DNA of 41,825 nt from Flavobacteriaceae bacterium (GTDB lineage Bacteria; Bacteroidota; Bacteroidia; Flavobacteriales; Flavobacteriaceae). The notes beneath the pieces are model-generated. The model did no database searches. It saw nothing but the letters and a program-made list of their open reading frames with translations, and was not told the DNA's origin. A program made the position numbers and the translations under genes. The DNA is taken from positions 1 to 41,825 of the forward strand of contig PANU01000070.1 of the NCBI GenBank assembly GCA_002707745.1, written 5' to 3'. Within the stretch, counting starts at the first letter, position 1; each line of letters begins with the position of its first letter. Positions 33,051 through 41,367 of this stretch are shown here, piece by piece.

Positions 33051-33539
33051 ATGAAAAACCTAAAAACAACAAGCGCAATTATGTTTATAGCCCTCTTAAT
33101 AGTTGGCTGCTCTAAAGATGATTCTAGCAACACGAACGATGATAGTAGTAACAGTGCAGACCAAGTACAGGAAATTGCACAAAACGGAACCTGGCGAATA
33201 AGTTACTTTTTTGATACAGACGAGGACGAAACGTCTAATTTTAATGGATACAGTTTTACCTTTGGTGAAGACGGAGTAGTAACAGCCATAAACGGAAATT
33301 CAACCGTTACTGGAGATTGGTCTGTACAAGACGACAACGGAAATTCTTCTACCGATGACGACGGAAACTCAACTGACGATGATGATTTTATTATATTTTT
33401 CCCGGTACCAGAAAGTAACGATTTTGAAGATCTAAATGACGATTGGGACATTATCTCGGTAACTGCCAATAAAATTGAATTAACCGATGTAAGTGGCGGA
33501 AACGGAGGAACAGATTTTCTCACTTTTACAAAACAATAA
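33051..33539 (+). CDS. Small surface lipoprotein, single DWD module
   Basis: 162 residues. The signal peptide ends at LIVGC (Cys20), followed by a Ser/Asp/Asn linker and one lipocalin-like module: NGTWRISYFFDTDEDETS, GYSFTFGEDGVV, LNDDWDIISVTANKIELTD, VSGGNGGTDFLTF. The fit to the last two modules of the larger lipoprotein upstream is close (same DWD core and SGG...DFLTF end). The interior has an expanded acidic NSSTDDDGNSTDDDDF loop. It is probably anchored in the outer membrane. A terminator follows. Confidence 0.87.
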   Translation: MKNLKTTSAIMFIALLIVGCSKDDSSNTNDDSSNSADQVQEIAQNGTWRISYFFDTDEDETSNFNGYSFTFGEDGVVTAINGNSTVTGDWSVQDDNGNSSTDDDGNSTDDDDFIIFFPVPESNDFEDLNDDWDIISVTANKIELTDVSGGNGGTDFLTFTKQ

Positions 33540-33571
33540 CCTGCTTAGTTGATTTGAATTGCCCCAAACCT

Positions 33572-33603
33572 AAAGGCTTCAGTTTTTTTACTGAAGCTTT
33601 TTT
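33572..33603 (+). terminator. Rho-independent terminator
   Basis: GGCTTCAGT and ACTGAAGC pair around a T-rich loop, followed by six T. Ends the small lipoprotein gene. Confidence 0.85.
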
Positions 33604-33697
33604 CATGGTGACCGGCGATTTTGTTATTTTGTTATTAAAGTATCTAAAAAAACCTGACCAATTTTACAAAGTAAGAAATGATGGATTAGAAAGGGGA

Positions 33698-34384
33698 CTA
33701 TTTTTTGATGAATTTTTTGGTCATGACTTCTCGTTCAGAAAACAAGGTAATGAAATATACTCCAGGAACTAGATTGGCAACATTTATAGAATTTAAAGAA
33801 CGATTATCGCTCCAGAGTAACTTTCCCTCAAGAGAATACATTTCAATTTTTTCCAACGGCCAGTTTGTATTTATAAAAATTTTATCGGTAACAGGATTGG
33901 GGTGTATGTTTATTTGGAAGGGTTCTGCTTCGTCTATCTTCAAAAGTACATTTCTAAACCGCATTCCTGCAAATATTGGAATGTCTAGCTGAAGGCTTGT
34001 AAATCCTGCTGGATCTTCTTCAATGAAATAGAAAAATTTTCCACCTTCAGAAAAATAGTCAAAATAAACGTCTTCAAAGTCATTGTGTTCAAATATGCCA
34101 CAATCTTCTTGGGTCGCAGTAAAAGAAACTAAAGTGAAGTCGTCTTCGGTAGGATTGTATTCAAGAGCTCCTTCAAAGGTATTACAGACTCCAATTCCAT
34201 TAAAAGTATAATCCTGGTTAAAAGATATGGATGGTGTAATGGGCGGATTTACAGTGTTTGTGTCAATATAATACAACTCGCTGTACATGTTGTATAAATA
34301 CCAAGTACCTTCCAAAACAGGCCCTTGCGCCATAGAAACTGCCCAAATTAGTGTACTAACGATTAATAGTAATGTTTTTTTCAT
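33698..34384 (-). CDS. T9SS-secreted protein with type A sorting domain
   Basis: 228 residues. Signal peptide MKKTLLLIVSTLIWAVSMAQ, then a beta-rich domain starting LEGTWYLYNMYSELYYID, with CNTFEGALEYNP, resembling the META/lipocalin type and, in outline, the T9SS protein at 26225. The C-terminal 75 residues are a sorting domain: INIHPNPVTDKIFINT, EMYSLEGKLLWS and VPGVYFITLFSE, ending KKFIKK. It is exported across the outer membrane by T9SS. Divergent from the HupE/UreJ gene. Confidence 0.88.
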   Translation of the reverse strand: MKKTLLLIVSTLIWAVSMAQGPVLEGTWYLYNMYSELYYIDTNTVNPPITPSISFNQDYTFNGIGVCNTFEGALEYNPTEDDFTLVSFTATQEDCGIFEHNDFEDVYFDYFSEGGKFFYFIEEDPAGFTSLQLDIPIFAGMRFRNVLLKIDEAEPFQINIHPNPVTDKIFINTNWPLEKIEMYSLEGKLLWSDNRSLNSINVANLVPGVYFITLFSEREVMTKKFIKK

Positions 34385-34430
34385 GATTTCATGGTATGAT
34401 AATTACTCCTAAATTTACAAAAAAAATAAT

Positions 34431-35009
34431 ATGACCGATTTCTGGCTCTACGTAACGCTAGGCTTAGAACACGTTCTGGACTGGAACGCCTACGACCACA
34501 CCCTTTTTATCGTTGCACTTTGTGCCAGCTACACCCTTAAAACCTGGCGCCGTGCATTGGTGTTGGTTACATTTTTTACTCTGGGGCACAGTGTAAGCTT
34601 GGCATTGGCAACCTATAAAATTTTTACCGTAAACAGTAATTGGGTAGAGTTTTTAATACCAGTAACTATTTTAGCAACTGCTCTGGTTACTATAGTACAT
34701 GCGTTTAGAAAAAAAAGGTTGCATGCCGGATTGCTTTTTGGAGTGCTCACTTTTTTCTTCGGAATGATCCACGGGTTCGGCTTTGCGGGGTATTTTAAGA
34801 TGATTAATGATGGAAACATCCTTACACATTTAATTGAATTTGCTATAGGAATTGAAATTGCTCAGGTTGTCATTGCTTCTATTATACTCTTCCTGGGGTA
34901 TGTTTTTCAGCAAATTTTAAAATTAAAGCAATCGTATTGGGTGGTGACGCTTTCAGCCATTGTGATTGTGCTCGCTATTCCAATGCTTATGGAGAATTGG
35001 TTGTTTTAA
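34431..35009 (+). CDS. HupE/UreJ family membrane protein
   Basis: 192 residues with five or six membrane helices. Family marks: GLEHVLDWNAYDHTLFI near the start, TFFTLGHSVSLALA, and FGMIHGFGFAGYF in the middle. Members have been linked to nickel or cobalt uptake, but no hydrogenase or urease gene is in the window, so the ion is open. Its end overlaps the decayed reading frame on the other strand by 23 bases. Confidence 0.88.
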   Translation: MTDFWLYVTLGLEHVLDWNAYDHTLFIVALCASYTLKTWRRALVLVTFFTLGHSVSLALATYKIFTVNSNWVEFLIPVTILATALVTIVHAFRKKRLHAGLLFGVLTFFFGMIHGFGFAGYFKMINDGNILTHLIEFAIGIEIAQVVIASIILFLGYVFQQILKLKQSYWVVTLSAIVIVLAIPMLMENWLF

Positions 35010-35340
35010 GAAATTTAAAGGTGTGGGAGCCTGTGGTTGTAGTGACTAAAACCATATAATTTCCCACAGAAAATGCCAATACATTTATGGGTGATAGGGT
35101 TATGTTATTGAAAGCAGTGGTTTTCCGATCATGGAATACAACCACATACGTTGTATAATATTTTTTAAAAAATTATTATTTTCCTTTAAAACACCATCGT
35201 TGTCCAAATCGCCATATTGAATTCCGTTGAGATTTCTGAAATCGTTTGTAGCATCAATAAGAATTATCTCTCCAAACTGAGCCTGGTAGGAGAGTACGGC
35301 CAAGAAAAAACAGAGATTGTAGGAAGGTAAAAATTTTCAT
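34987..35340 (-). pseudogene. Decayed T9SS-secreted protein
   Basis: The ATG at 35340 begins a signal peptide (MKIFTFLQSLFFL), and the frame must shift by one base in a T-rich run to continue as AVLSYQAQFGEIILIDATND and GIQYGDLDNDGVLKENNN, an FG-GAP-like or calcium-binding sequence. After a second shift another frame reads INVLAFSVGNYMVLVTTTTG, then HTFKFLK, the end of a T9SS type A sorting domain. The middle of the gene is absent. Two frame breaks and the small size make a pseudogene likely. A further 160 bases to 35501 hold no gene. Confidence 0.7.
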
Positions 35341-35501
35341 TTCCATAAAGAGAGTATTTAAAAATACACAAGTGAGGGGTTCTGTAAAAAATGTATATTA
35401 CTCAAAATTATCTGGGGCATTCTGTAACTTTCAGGAACATTTAACAACCAATCTTTTATCACTTTATAACTTCCCACTAATTTAGCCAAGAATCTAAATC
35501 C

Positions 35502-35933
35502 ATGAAGGAAAGTAAACAAAAACAATACGACATAGCCTATTTACGCATGGCCTACGAGTGGAGCAAACTCTCTTATTGTAAACGAAGACAAGTTGGCGCG
35601 CTTATTGTAAAAGATAAAACCATAATAAGTGATGGGTACAATGGAACCCCCAGCGGATTTGAAAACTTTTGTGAAGATGAAGATGGCTATACCAAATGGT
35701 ATGTCCTGCACGCAGAAGCTAATGCTATTTTAAAAGTGGCTTCCTCCACACAATCATGTAAAGGAGCTACCTTGTATATTACTATGTCGCCTTGCCAGCA
35801 ATGCAGTAAGTTAATACACCAGGCCGGAATTAAAAGGTTGGTGTACCACCATGAATATAAAGACAACTCTGGTGTAAAATTTTTAAAAAAAGCTGGCGTT
35901 ACCATAACACACCTTGACGAATTAAATTTATAA
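35502..35933 (+). CDS. dCMP deaminase family protein
   Basis: 143 residues. Zinc ligands and catalytic Glu lie in VLHAEANAI and SPCQQCSKLI. The N-terminus (YLRMAYEWSKLSYCKRRQVG) and TPSGFENFCEDED match deoxycytidylate deaminases, which supply dUMP for thymidylate. Homologues are sometimes named ComE, but nothing here suggests competence. The protease gene starts one base after its stop. Confidence 0.92.
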   Translation: MKESKQKQYDIAYLRMAYEWSKLSYCKRRQVGALIVKDKTIISDGYNGTPSGFENFCEDEDGYTKWYVLHAEANAILKVASSTQSCKGATLYITMSPCQQCSKLIHQAGIKRLVYHHEYKDNSGVKFLKKAGVTITHLDELNL

Positions 35934-35934
35934 T

Positions 35935-37545
35935 ATGCGCATTCATAAAAACTATCTTCCCTTACTTTTTGGGGTCGCTTTGGCGGCTGGAGTTTTTATG
36001 GGGTCAAAACTTAACTTTGAAGATACTACCGAGAAGATCTTTGCTACCAACAGCAAAAAAGACAAACTAAACCGCCTGATAGATTACATAGACTACGAGT
36101 ACGTAGACCAGGTAAATACCGATAGTATTGTAGATGTTACCGTAAACGGAATCCTTGAAAACCTGGATCCACACTCTGTGTATATTCCCGTAGATGCGTA
36201 CGAGAAAAACGCCGAAGACATGCGCGGGAACTTTGTGGGTATCGGGATTAGTTTTTATCCTTATAACGACAGTATTGCGGTAATTAGAGCTCTGGAAGGA
36301 GGTCCTGCAGCACGTGTTGGTATTAGAGGGGGCGACCGTATTTTATATGCAGATGGCAAACCCTTATTTGGTAAAGATTTTCAAAAAGACAGTATTTCAG
36401 AATATTTAAAAGGAGAAAAAAATAGCAAAGTAACACTCAAGGTATACAGAAAAGGAGAAAAAGAGTTGCTTACATTTAAGGTAAAACGAAAAGACGTCCC
36501 GTTGGTAAGTGTGGACGCTTCGTATAAATTAACCGACCAGATTGGCTATATAAAGGTAAATAGATTTGCTGAAACCACCAGCGAAGAGTTTGAAGATGCA
36601 CTGGAACAATTAAACGACAGGGGTATTTCCAGGCTCGTTTTAGACCTGAGAGACAACCCTGGAGGCTATATTTATACAGCAGAAGAAATCCTTGATCAGT
36701 TTTTAGGTAAAGACAAACTGTTGCTTATCACCAGAAATAAAAAAGGGGAAGAAACCAAAACGTACGCCACAAGGAGAGGCAATTTTGAAAACGGAAAGGT
36801 ATATGTACTTATTAACGAAAACTCAGCCTCTGCCAGCGAAATTGTAGCTGGTGCCTTGCAGGATAACGACAAGGGTACTATTATAGGTCGTCGTTCTTTT
36901 GGGAAAGGACTTGTACAGCGGGAAATGGCACTAGGAGACGGAAGTGCTGTAAGACTTACCATTGCCCGTTATTACACCCCTACAGGACGATCCATCCAAA
37001 AACCCTACGGTAACGGGAACGAAGCGTACTACAACGATTACGAAAAGCGCTACCGCAATGGAGAGTTGCTAAGTGCAGATAGTATTCAGGTTGAAGATTC
37101 ATTAAAATATGTTACCCCAAAGGGAAAAGTAGTGTACGGTGGTGGTGGAATTATTCCAGACGTATTTGTGCCAAAAGATACCAGTATTGCTAATGAAACC
37201 GTTCAGTTTGTATCCAGAAGTGGATATATGGGATACTTTGTGTTTGAATACCTGGAAAAAAACAGGGAAATGTTTAAAAACGCCTCTTTCGAAGAGTTCA
37301 ACCGAAGCTATACCGTAGACACCCAATTAGCCGAAGAATTTATTGCCTACGCAAGTTTAGGGGAAGCAAGAATAGATTTAAGCGCTTATTCCGAAGACCT
37401 TAAAAAAGCGATAAAAGCCAACATTGCGCAACAACTCTACGGCCCCAATGCGTTTGAGATTATCTTAAACGATGGCGACCCTATGTTGCAAAAAGTACTG
37501 GAACTGGAAGGAGTTATAACTCCTGTAAAGGAAGCAACAAAATAA
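35935..37545 (+). CDS. S41 family carboxyl-terminal processing peptidase
   Basis: 536 residues. One N-terminal membrane segment or signal (LPLLFGVALAAGVFMG), a PDZ domain (about 85-170; GGPAARVGIRGGDRILYADG), and the S41 catalytic core with Ser in NENSASASEIVAGAL and Lys in RRSFGKGLVQ. It acts in the periplasm, trimming C-termini of exported proteins. Immediately follows the dCMP deaminase with a one-base gap, an arrangement I recall as common in flavobacteria. Confidence 0.93.
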   Translation: MRIHKNYLPLLFGVALAAGVFMGSKLNFEDTTEKIFATNSKKDKLNRLIDYIDYEYVDQVNTDSIVDVTVNGILENLDPHSVYIPVDAYEKNAEDMRGNFVGIGISFYPYNDSIAVIRALEGGPAARVGIRGGDRILYADGKPLFGKDFQKDSISEYLKGEKNSKVTLKVYRKGEKELLTFKVKRKDVPLVSVDASYKLTDQIGYIKVNRFAETTSEEFEDALEQLNDRGISRLVLDLRDNPGGYIYTAEEILDQFLGKDKLLLITRNKKGEETKTYATRRGNFENGKVYVLINENSASASEIVAGALQDNDKGTIIGRRSFGKGLVQREMALGDGSAVRLTIARYYTPTGRSIQKPYGNGNEAYYNDYEKRYRNGELLSADSIQVEDSLKYVTPKGKVVYGGGGIIPDVFVPKDTSIANETVQFVSRSGYMGYFVFEYLEKNREMFKNASFEEFNRSYTVDTQLAEEFIAYASLGEARIDLSAYSEDLKKAIKANIAQQLYGPNAFEIILNDGDPMLQKVLELEGVITPVKEATK

Positions 37546-37547
37546 AA

Positions 37548-37745
37548 CTACCGCTTGCTTTTCTTTTTTATTGCCAGGGAAGTCTGTAAAATCCACAATA
37601 ATAAAATAGCGCATCCGGCTGCCAATACACAAATTACAGCTACGGTGCTATCACCCTTAAAGGGAGCACTGTAATCTACTTTTGTAGCATTGTAAATAAG
37701 CAGTCCTGCGGCAAATGCCATTAATAGGTATACAAATAGTTTCAT
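37548..37745 (-). CDS. Small two-helix membrane protein
   Basis: 65 residues with two hydrophobic segments (LFVYLLMAFAAGLLIYNA and VAVICVLAAGCAILLLWIL), a short polar loop and a basic tail (AIKKKSKR) probably in the cytoplasm. No family name is recognised. Its stop comes two bases after the convergent protease gene. Confidence 0.7.
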   Translation of the reverse strand: MKLFVYLLMAFAAGLLIYNATKVDYSAPFKGDSTVAVICVLAAGCAILLLWILQTSLAIKKKSKR

Positions 37746-37800
37746 AATTTCATTTTAGATGAATGGTTTGTTATTTAAAGCATAACATTCTCACCATTTT

Positions 37801-38382
37801 TCAATTAAATAATTCCTGAAGATTGGACGTAAAAAGTTTTACTGCTATTGCCAATAAAATTACCCCGAATATCTTTTCAATTATTGCAATCCCGTTTTTA
37901 CCCAGTAAACGCTGCAGGCTTCCAGATGTTCGTAAAACAATAAAAACAACAATTACATTAATTATAATAGCTACAATTATGTTTTCCAGCGCATACTCCG
38001 CACGTAGCGATAAAAGGGATGTTAAGCTCCCTGGTCCTGCAACAATAGGAAAAGCTATGGGGAAGACTGTAGCCATTTCCAGATTCCCTTCACTTTGCTT
38101 AAAAAGCTTAATTCCCAGTATCATTTCCAATGCTATAAAAAACAATATAAATGCACCGGCAACAGCAAACTCGTAAACATTTATCCCTATAAGTTTCAGG
38201 ATTTCTTCACCAATAAATAAAAAGACAATCAAAACAATTGCCGCGATTATAGAAGCGCGTCCGCTTTTAATAGTCCCGGATTTTTCTTTTAGTGAAATTA
38301 TAATGGGAATACTCCCGATAATGTCAATTACCGCAAAAAGTACCATCGTGGCTGTCGCTATTTCCTTAAAATTGAAATTCAT
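37801..38382 (-). CDS. MarC family membrane protein
   Basis: 193 residues with six membrane helices. MarC marks are LFAVIDIIGSIPIIISL at the first helix, EFAVAGAFILFFIALEMILG, and FPIAFPIVAGPGSLTSLL. The family was once tied to multiple antibiotic resistance, a link later refuted; its transport role is unsettled. A -7 element lies 70 bases upstream. Confidence 0.92.
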   Translation of the reverse strand: MNFNFKEIATATMVLFAVIDIIGSIPIIISLKEKSGTIKSGRASIIAAIVLIVFLFIGEEILKLIGINVYEFAVAGAFILFFIALEMILGIKLFKQSEGNLEMATVFPIAFPIVAGPGSLTSLLSLRAEYALENIIVAIIINVIVVFIVLRTSGSLQRLLGKNGIAIIEKIFGVILLAIAVKLFTSNLQELFN

Positions 38383-38452
38383 ATTTCTTTCGTGGTTTAC
38401 CCTGAGCCATTACACGCTCAATATGCGGATATTTTTAAAGACTTTATTTCGG

Positions 38453-38460
38453 CAAAATTA
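38453..38460 (-). promoter_or_regulatory. -7 promoter element (TAATTTTG)
   Basis: A perfect TAnnTTTG on the minus strand, 70 bases before the MarC start. Confidence 0.45.
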
Positions 38461-38554
38461 GGTTATTTCTAGGAGTGCCTAAAGTTATACGTGTGTAAAG
38501 TGTGCTAAAGTTTTCTTAAGCTTCGGTTTCTGTTAAGATTTCAATTTTGAAACG

Positions 38555-38562
38555 TATATTTG
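38555..38562 (+). promoter_or_regulatory. -7 promoter element (TATATTTG), near-leaderless gene
   Basis: A perfect TAnnTTTG only four bases before the ATG at 38567. Transcription would begin at or close to the A of the ATG, so this mRNA should be leaderless. Confidence 0.5.
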
Positions 38563-38566
38563 CCGC

Positions 38567-39130
38567 ATGTTTCAGCTAGGAAAAACAATCGTTTCAGAAG
38601 ATATTTTAGAAAAGGAGTTTGTTTGCAATCTCGGAGCCTGCAAAGGGGCTTGTTGTATTGAAGGTGAAGCGGGAGCTCCCGTGACCGAAGAAGAAGTTTC
38701 TATCTTAAAAGAAATTTATCCCAAGGTAAAACCTTTCCTCCGCCCCGAAGGTATTGCAGCCATTGAAGCGCAGGGAACGCATATACTTTCAGAAAGAGAA
38801 GAGCTGGAAACACCCCTCGTTAATGGTGCCGAATGTGCCTACGTAACGTTTACCAAAAACGGGACAGCAAGTTGCGGGATTGAAGATGCCTATAATGCAG
38901 GGGAAGTACCCTTTAAAAAACCAATTTCCTGTCATTTGTATCCGGTACGCGTACAGGATTACAGCGAATTTGCTGCCGTAAACTATCACAAATGGCCCAT
39001 CTGTGACGATGCCTGTACCTTGGGAAAAGAACTTCAAGTACCTGTATACAAATTTGTAAAAGATGCATTAATCCGTCGTTTTGGTACGCATTGGTATGCA
39101 GCATTGGAGAAGGTGGCAAAAGATTTGTAA
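38567..39130 (+). CDS. DUF3109 family Cys-rich protein
   Basis: 187 residues, soluble. Cys residues are arranged as FVCNLGACKGACC, ECAYV, SCGIEDAY, SCHLYPV and PICDDAC, which suggests a metal centre as in the related YkgJ zinc/iron-binding proteins. The family is widespread in Bacteroidota; function unknown. The only in-frame ATG of the right length directly follows a -7 element. Confidence 0.9.
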   Translation: MFQLGKTIVSEDILEKEFVCNLGACKGACCIEGEAGAPVTEEEVSILKEIYPKVKPFLRPEGIAAIEAQGTHILSEREELETPLVNGAECAYVTFTKNGTASCGIEDAYNAGEVPFKKPISCHLYPVRVQDYSEFAAVNYHKWPICDDACTLGKELQVPVYKFVKDALIRRFGTHWYAALEKVAKDL

Positions 39131-39243
39131 GGCGTGCACCTCCATTTCTGTGGAAGTGATAAGATAAGCGTATGCCTGCCATTTTAATTTTATATACTTG
39201 ATTTTTAGTATATTAGTAGGCACAAATTTTAATGTATCTTACC

Positions 39244-39843
39244 ATGAAAACACTACTAATCAGCTGCTGTATTGCCGCAACTCTTATTGCCTGCGATAAT
39301 CCTGTTTCAAAAAAAGTTAAAGAAACCAAACAAGGCATAGAAAACTCCACCAAAGCCTATAAAGAACTCCATAAAATGGGCGATGATATTAAAGAACTTC
39401 AAGAAATAGAACCGCTTACAAATGAAGAAATGAAAGCATGGCTCCCCGATGAAATAAACGGGATGAAACGTACAGGCTATAAAGCAGGACAAACCGCTTA
39501 TATACAAATTGCAAGTATAGAAGGCACTTATAGCAACGAGGATAAAAGTAAAGTATTTAAAGTTTCGGTAATGGACGGAGCCGGAGAAACGGGTGCTTCG
39601 GCAACTGCCGGAATCAGGATGATGCTTTCCATGGATATGGAAGAGGAGGACGAATATAAAGTAAAGAGAACCGTGAAAAAGGGCGATCTTAAAGCTATAG
39701 AAGAATACAGGAAGAATAATAACAACACCAATATTCAACTAATGCACGGGAAACGCTTTTATATTCAGGCCAATAGCACCAATATGGACATAGATGAAAC
39801 CTGGGATGCTATTGATGCATTAAATTTGGAAGATCTGGGATAG
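39244..39843 (+). CDS. Hypothetical lipoprotein
   Basis: About 199 residues. The lipobox LIAC closes a signal peptide (MKTLLISCCIAATLIAC). A Lys-rich helix (VSKKVKETKQGIENSTKAY) leads to an alpha/beta domain with Met-rich centre (IRMMLSMDMEEEDEYKVK) and N-rich stretch, ending in a short acidic helix. No family recognised. The start was set to the ATG at 39244 because the earlier one adds four residues before the signal peptide. Confidence 0.75.
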   Translation: MKTLLISCCIAATLIACDNPVSKKVKETKQGIENSTKAYKELHKMGDDIKELQEIEPLTNEEMKAWLPDEINGMKRTGYKAGQTAYIQIASIEGTYSNEDKSKVFKVSVMDGAGETGASATAGIRMMLSMDMEEEDEYKVKRTVKKGDLKAIEEYRKNNNNTNIQLMHGKRFYIQANSTNMDIDETWDAIDALNLEDLG

Positions 39844-40290
39844 GCTTTCCCAGTCCTTTAGTAGAAAAAACAGCTACAAATTAAAAGTCAGCTATGCTAC
39901 CGTTTTTTTATGTGAGTTTGAAGTGTAAAAACTATAAATCTGCTTTTTTTAATTTTTTTTACTGAAATTTTAACCGAAATTTTGTTGAAAATTTATGTTA
40001 ACAAAAGCGTGTTCAAAAGCCTATCGAACTACTATGAAATGGATACCTTTCAAGGTTTTCAACGACAAATGAATAAATTGTTGAAAACCTGCCTTTTAAA
40101 TCTTAATTAATTGAGATACAATAAGTTAAGTTGCTTTTTTAACAAAACAATAAGAACACTTATAAAACCACTTTGTTGAAAACTTTGTTGAAAACCATGA
40201 GTGGATTCATCCGTTTTTAGAAGCAATTTTTTCCATATTTGTTAGTCCCTAGTAAGGAGAAATTTTTCAAAAAATAAAAACGAAAGGACA
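39844..40290. promoter_or_regulatory. 447-bp nrdB upstream region with TTGTTGAAAA boxes
   Basis: No gene is seen here. The core GTTGAAAA occurs four times forward (39984-39991, 40080-40087, 40175-40182, 40187-40194) and once reversed (40056-40063), plus a one-mismatch copy at 40010-40018. The last two extend to TTTGTTGAAAAC in direct tandem, 12 bases apart. On the other strand they read TTTTCAACA, seven of nine bases of the DnaA box TTATCCACA. They may be DnaA or other regulator sites for ribonucleotide reductase, or part of a replication origin. Confidence 0.55.
40234..40241 (+). promoter_or_regulatory. Possible -7 promoter element (CATATTTG)
   Basis: Seven of eight bases of TAnnTTTG, 49 bases before the nrdB ATG. 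The two tandem boxes at 40172-40196 would lie just upstream of the promoter. Confidence 0.35.
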
Positions 40291-41268
40291 ATGAGCGCAG
40301 TAGAACCTATTTTACAAGAGAATAAAGACAGATTTGTAATCTTCCCGATTCAACATCACGATATTTGGGATTGGTACAAAAAATCTGAAGCAAGTTTCTG
40401 GACAGCTGAAGAGATTGATTTACATCAGGATCTAACAGACTGGACCCAGAAATTGAATGATGATGAAAGATATTTCATCAAGCACATTCTTGCATTTTTT
40501 GCTGCCAGTGACGGTATTGTAAATGAAAATCTAGCCGAAAATTTTGTAAACGAAGTACAGTATTCTGAAGCAAAATTTTTCTACGGTTTCCAGATAATGA
40601 TGGAGAACATTCATTCTGAAACTTACTCCCTTTTAATTGATACTTACGTAAAGGATGAAGTTGAAAAGGACAAGCTTTTTAACGCCATAGAAAATTTTCC
40701 TGCTATTAAGAAAAAAGCAGACTGGGCATTAAAATGGATAGATAGCCCAAGCTTTGCAGAACGGTTAATTGCTTTTGCAGCAGTTGAAGGAATCTTCTTT
40801 TCCGGAGCATTCTGCTCTATCTTTTGGTTAAAGAAAAGAGGCCTCATGCCAGGATTAACGTTCTCTAACGAGTTAATCTCCCGTGACGAAGGAGTGCATT
40901 GCGATTTTGCAGTGCATTTGCATAACCATCACTTAAAAAATAAAGTGTCAAAAGAGCGTATTCGCGAAATTATAGTAGACGCTCTAAACATAGAGAGAGA
41001 ATTTATTACAGAATCTCTTCCGGCAAGTTTAATCGGCATGAACTCAAAACTTATGACACAATACCTGGAGTTTGTAACAGACAGACTTTTGGTAGAGTTA
41101 GAGTGTGAGAAAGAATACAACGCCACAAATCCATTCGACTTTATGGATATGATTTCCCTACAAGGAAAAACCAACTTCTTCGAGAAGCGTGTTTCCGAGT
41201 ATCAAAAAGCAGGCGTTACCAACAAAGACAAAGAAAGTAACAAGATTAGTTTCGACGCAGATTTTTAG
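40291..41268 (+). CDS. nrdB: Ribonucleotide reductase beta subunit, class Ia
   Basis: 325 residues. Di-iron ligands and the radical tyrosine are visible: Asp43 in AEEIDL, Glu105 and His108 with radical Tyr112 in MENIHSETY, and the later Glu and His in [10 protein letters not shown]. The sequence is close in pattern to eukaryotic R2 ([20 protein letters not shown]). Together with the alpha subunit it makes dNDPs. GAAAGGA lies shortly before the ATG. The alpha subunit gene is not in view; the next gene is an unrelated four-helix protein. Confidence 0.96.
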   Translation: MSAVEPILQENKDRFVIFPIQHHDIWDWYKKSEASFWTAEEIDLHQDLTDWTQKLNDDERYFIKHILAFFAASDGIVNENLAENFVNEVQYSEAKFFYGFQIMMENIHSETYSLLIDTYVKDEVEKDKLFNAIENFPAIKKKADWALKWIDSPSFAERLIAFAAVEGIFFSGAFCSIFWLKKRGLMPGLTFSNELISRDEGVHCDFAVHLHNHHLKNKVSKERIREIIVDALNIEREFITESLPASLIGMNSKLMTQYLEFVTDRLLVELECEKEYNATNPFDFMDMISLQGKTNFFEKRVSEYQKAGVTNKDKESNKISFDADF

Positions 41269-41275
41269 AAAGGCT

Positions 41276-41302
41276 CCGCCTGCCCCCCAACAGGCGGCTT
41301 TT
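41276..41302 (+). terminator. Terminator-like GC hairpin after nrdB
   Basis: CCGCCTG and CAGGCGG pair (seven bases, eight-base loop), followed by CTTTT. It may end nrdB transcription, or mark a small mobile hairpin similar to the one in the tRNA remnant at 25721. Confidence 0.5.
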
Positions 41303-41367
41303 CGACAAAAATACAACTATGGTCGCTATGGCTTCTGGGCTCCTATTGTCTTGATTTTATAGAGAAT

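Noticed and set aside
37801-38382. Multidrug-resistance function for MarC
   Set aside because: The family name does not establish a resistance role and nothing nearby supports one.
39307-39738. Minus-strand frame of 143 codons
   Set aside because: It is a Phe- and Ile-rich shadow of the Lys- and Glu-rich lipoprotein gene on the plus strand.
39844-40290. Chromosomal replication origin, as a firm call
   Set aside because: The boxes match the DnaA consensus at only seven of nine positions and no skew could be computed; kept as a hypothesis only.
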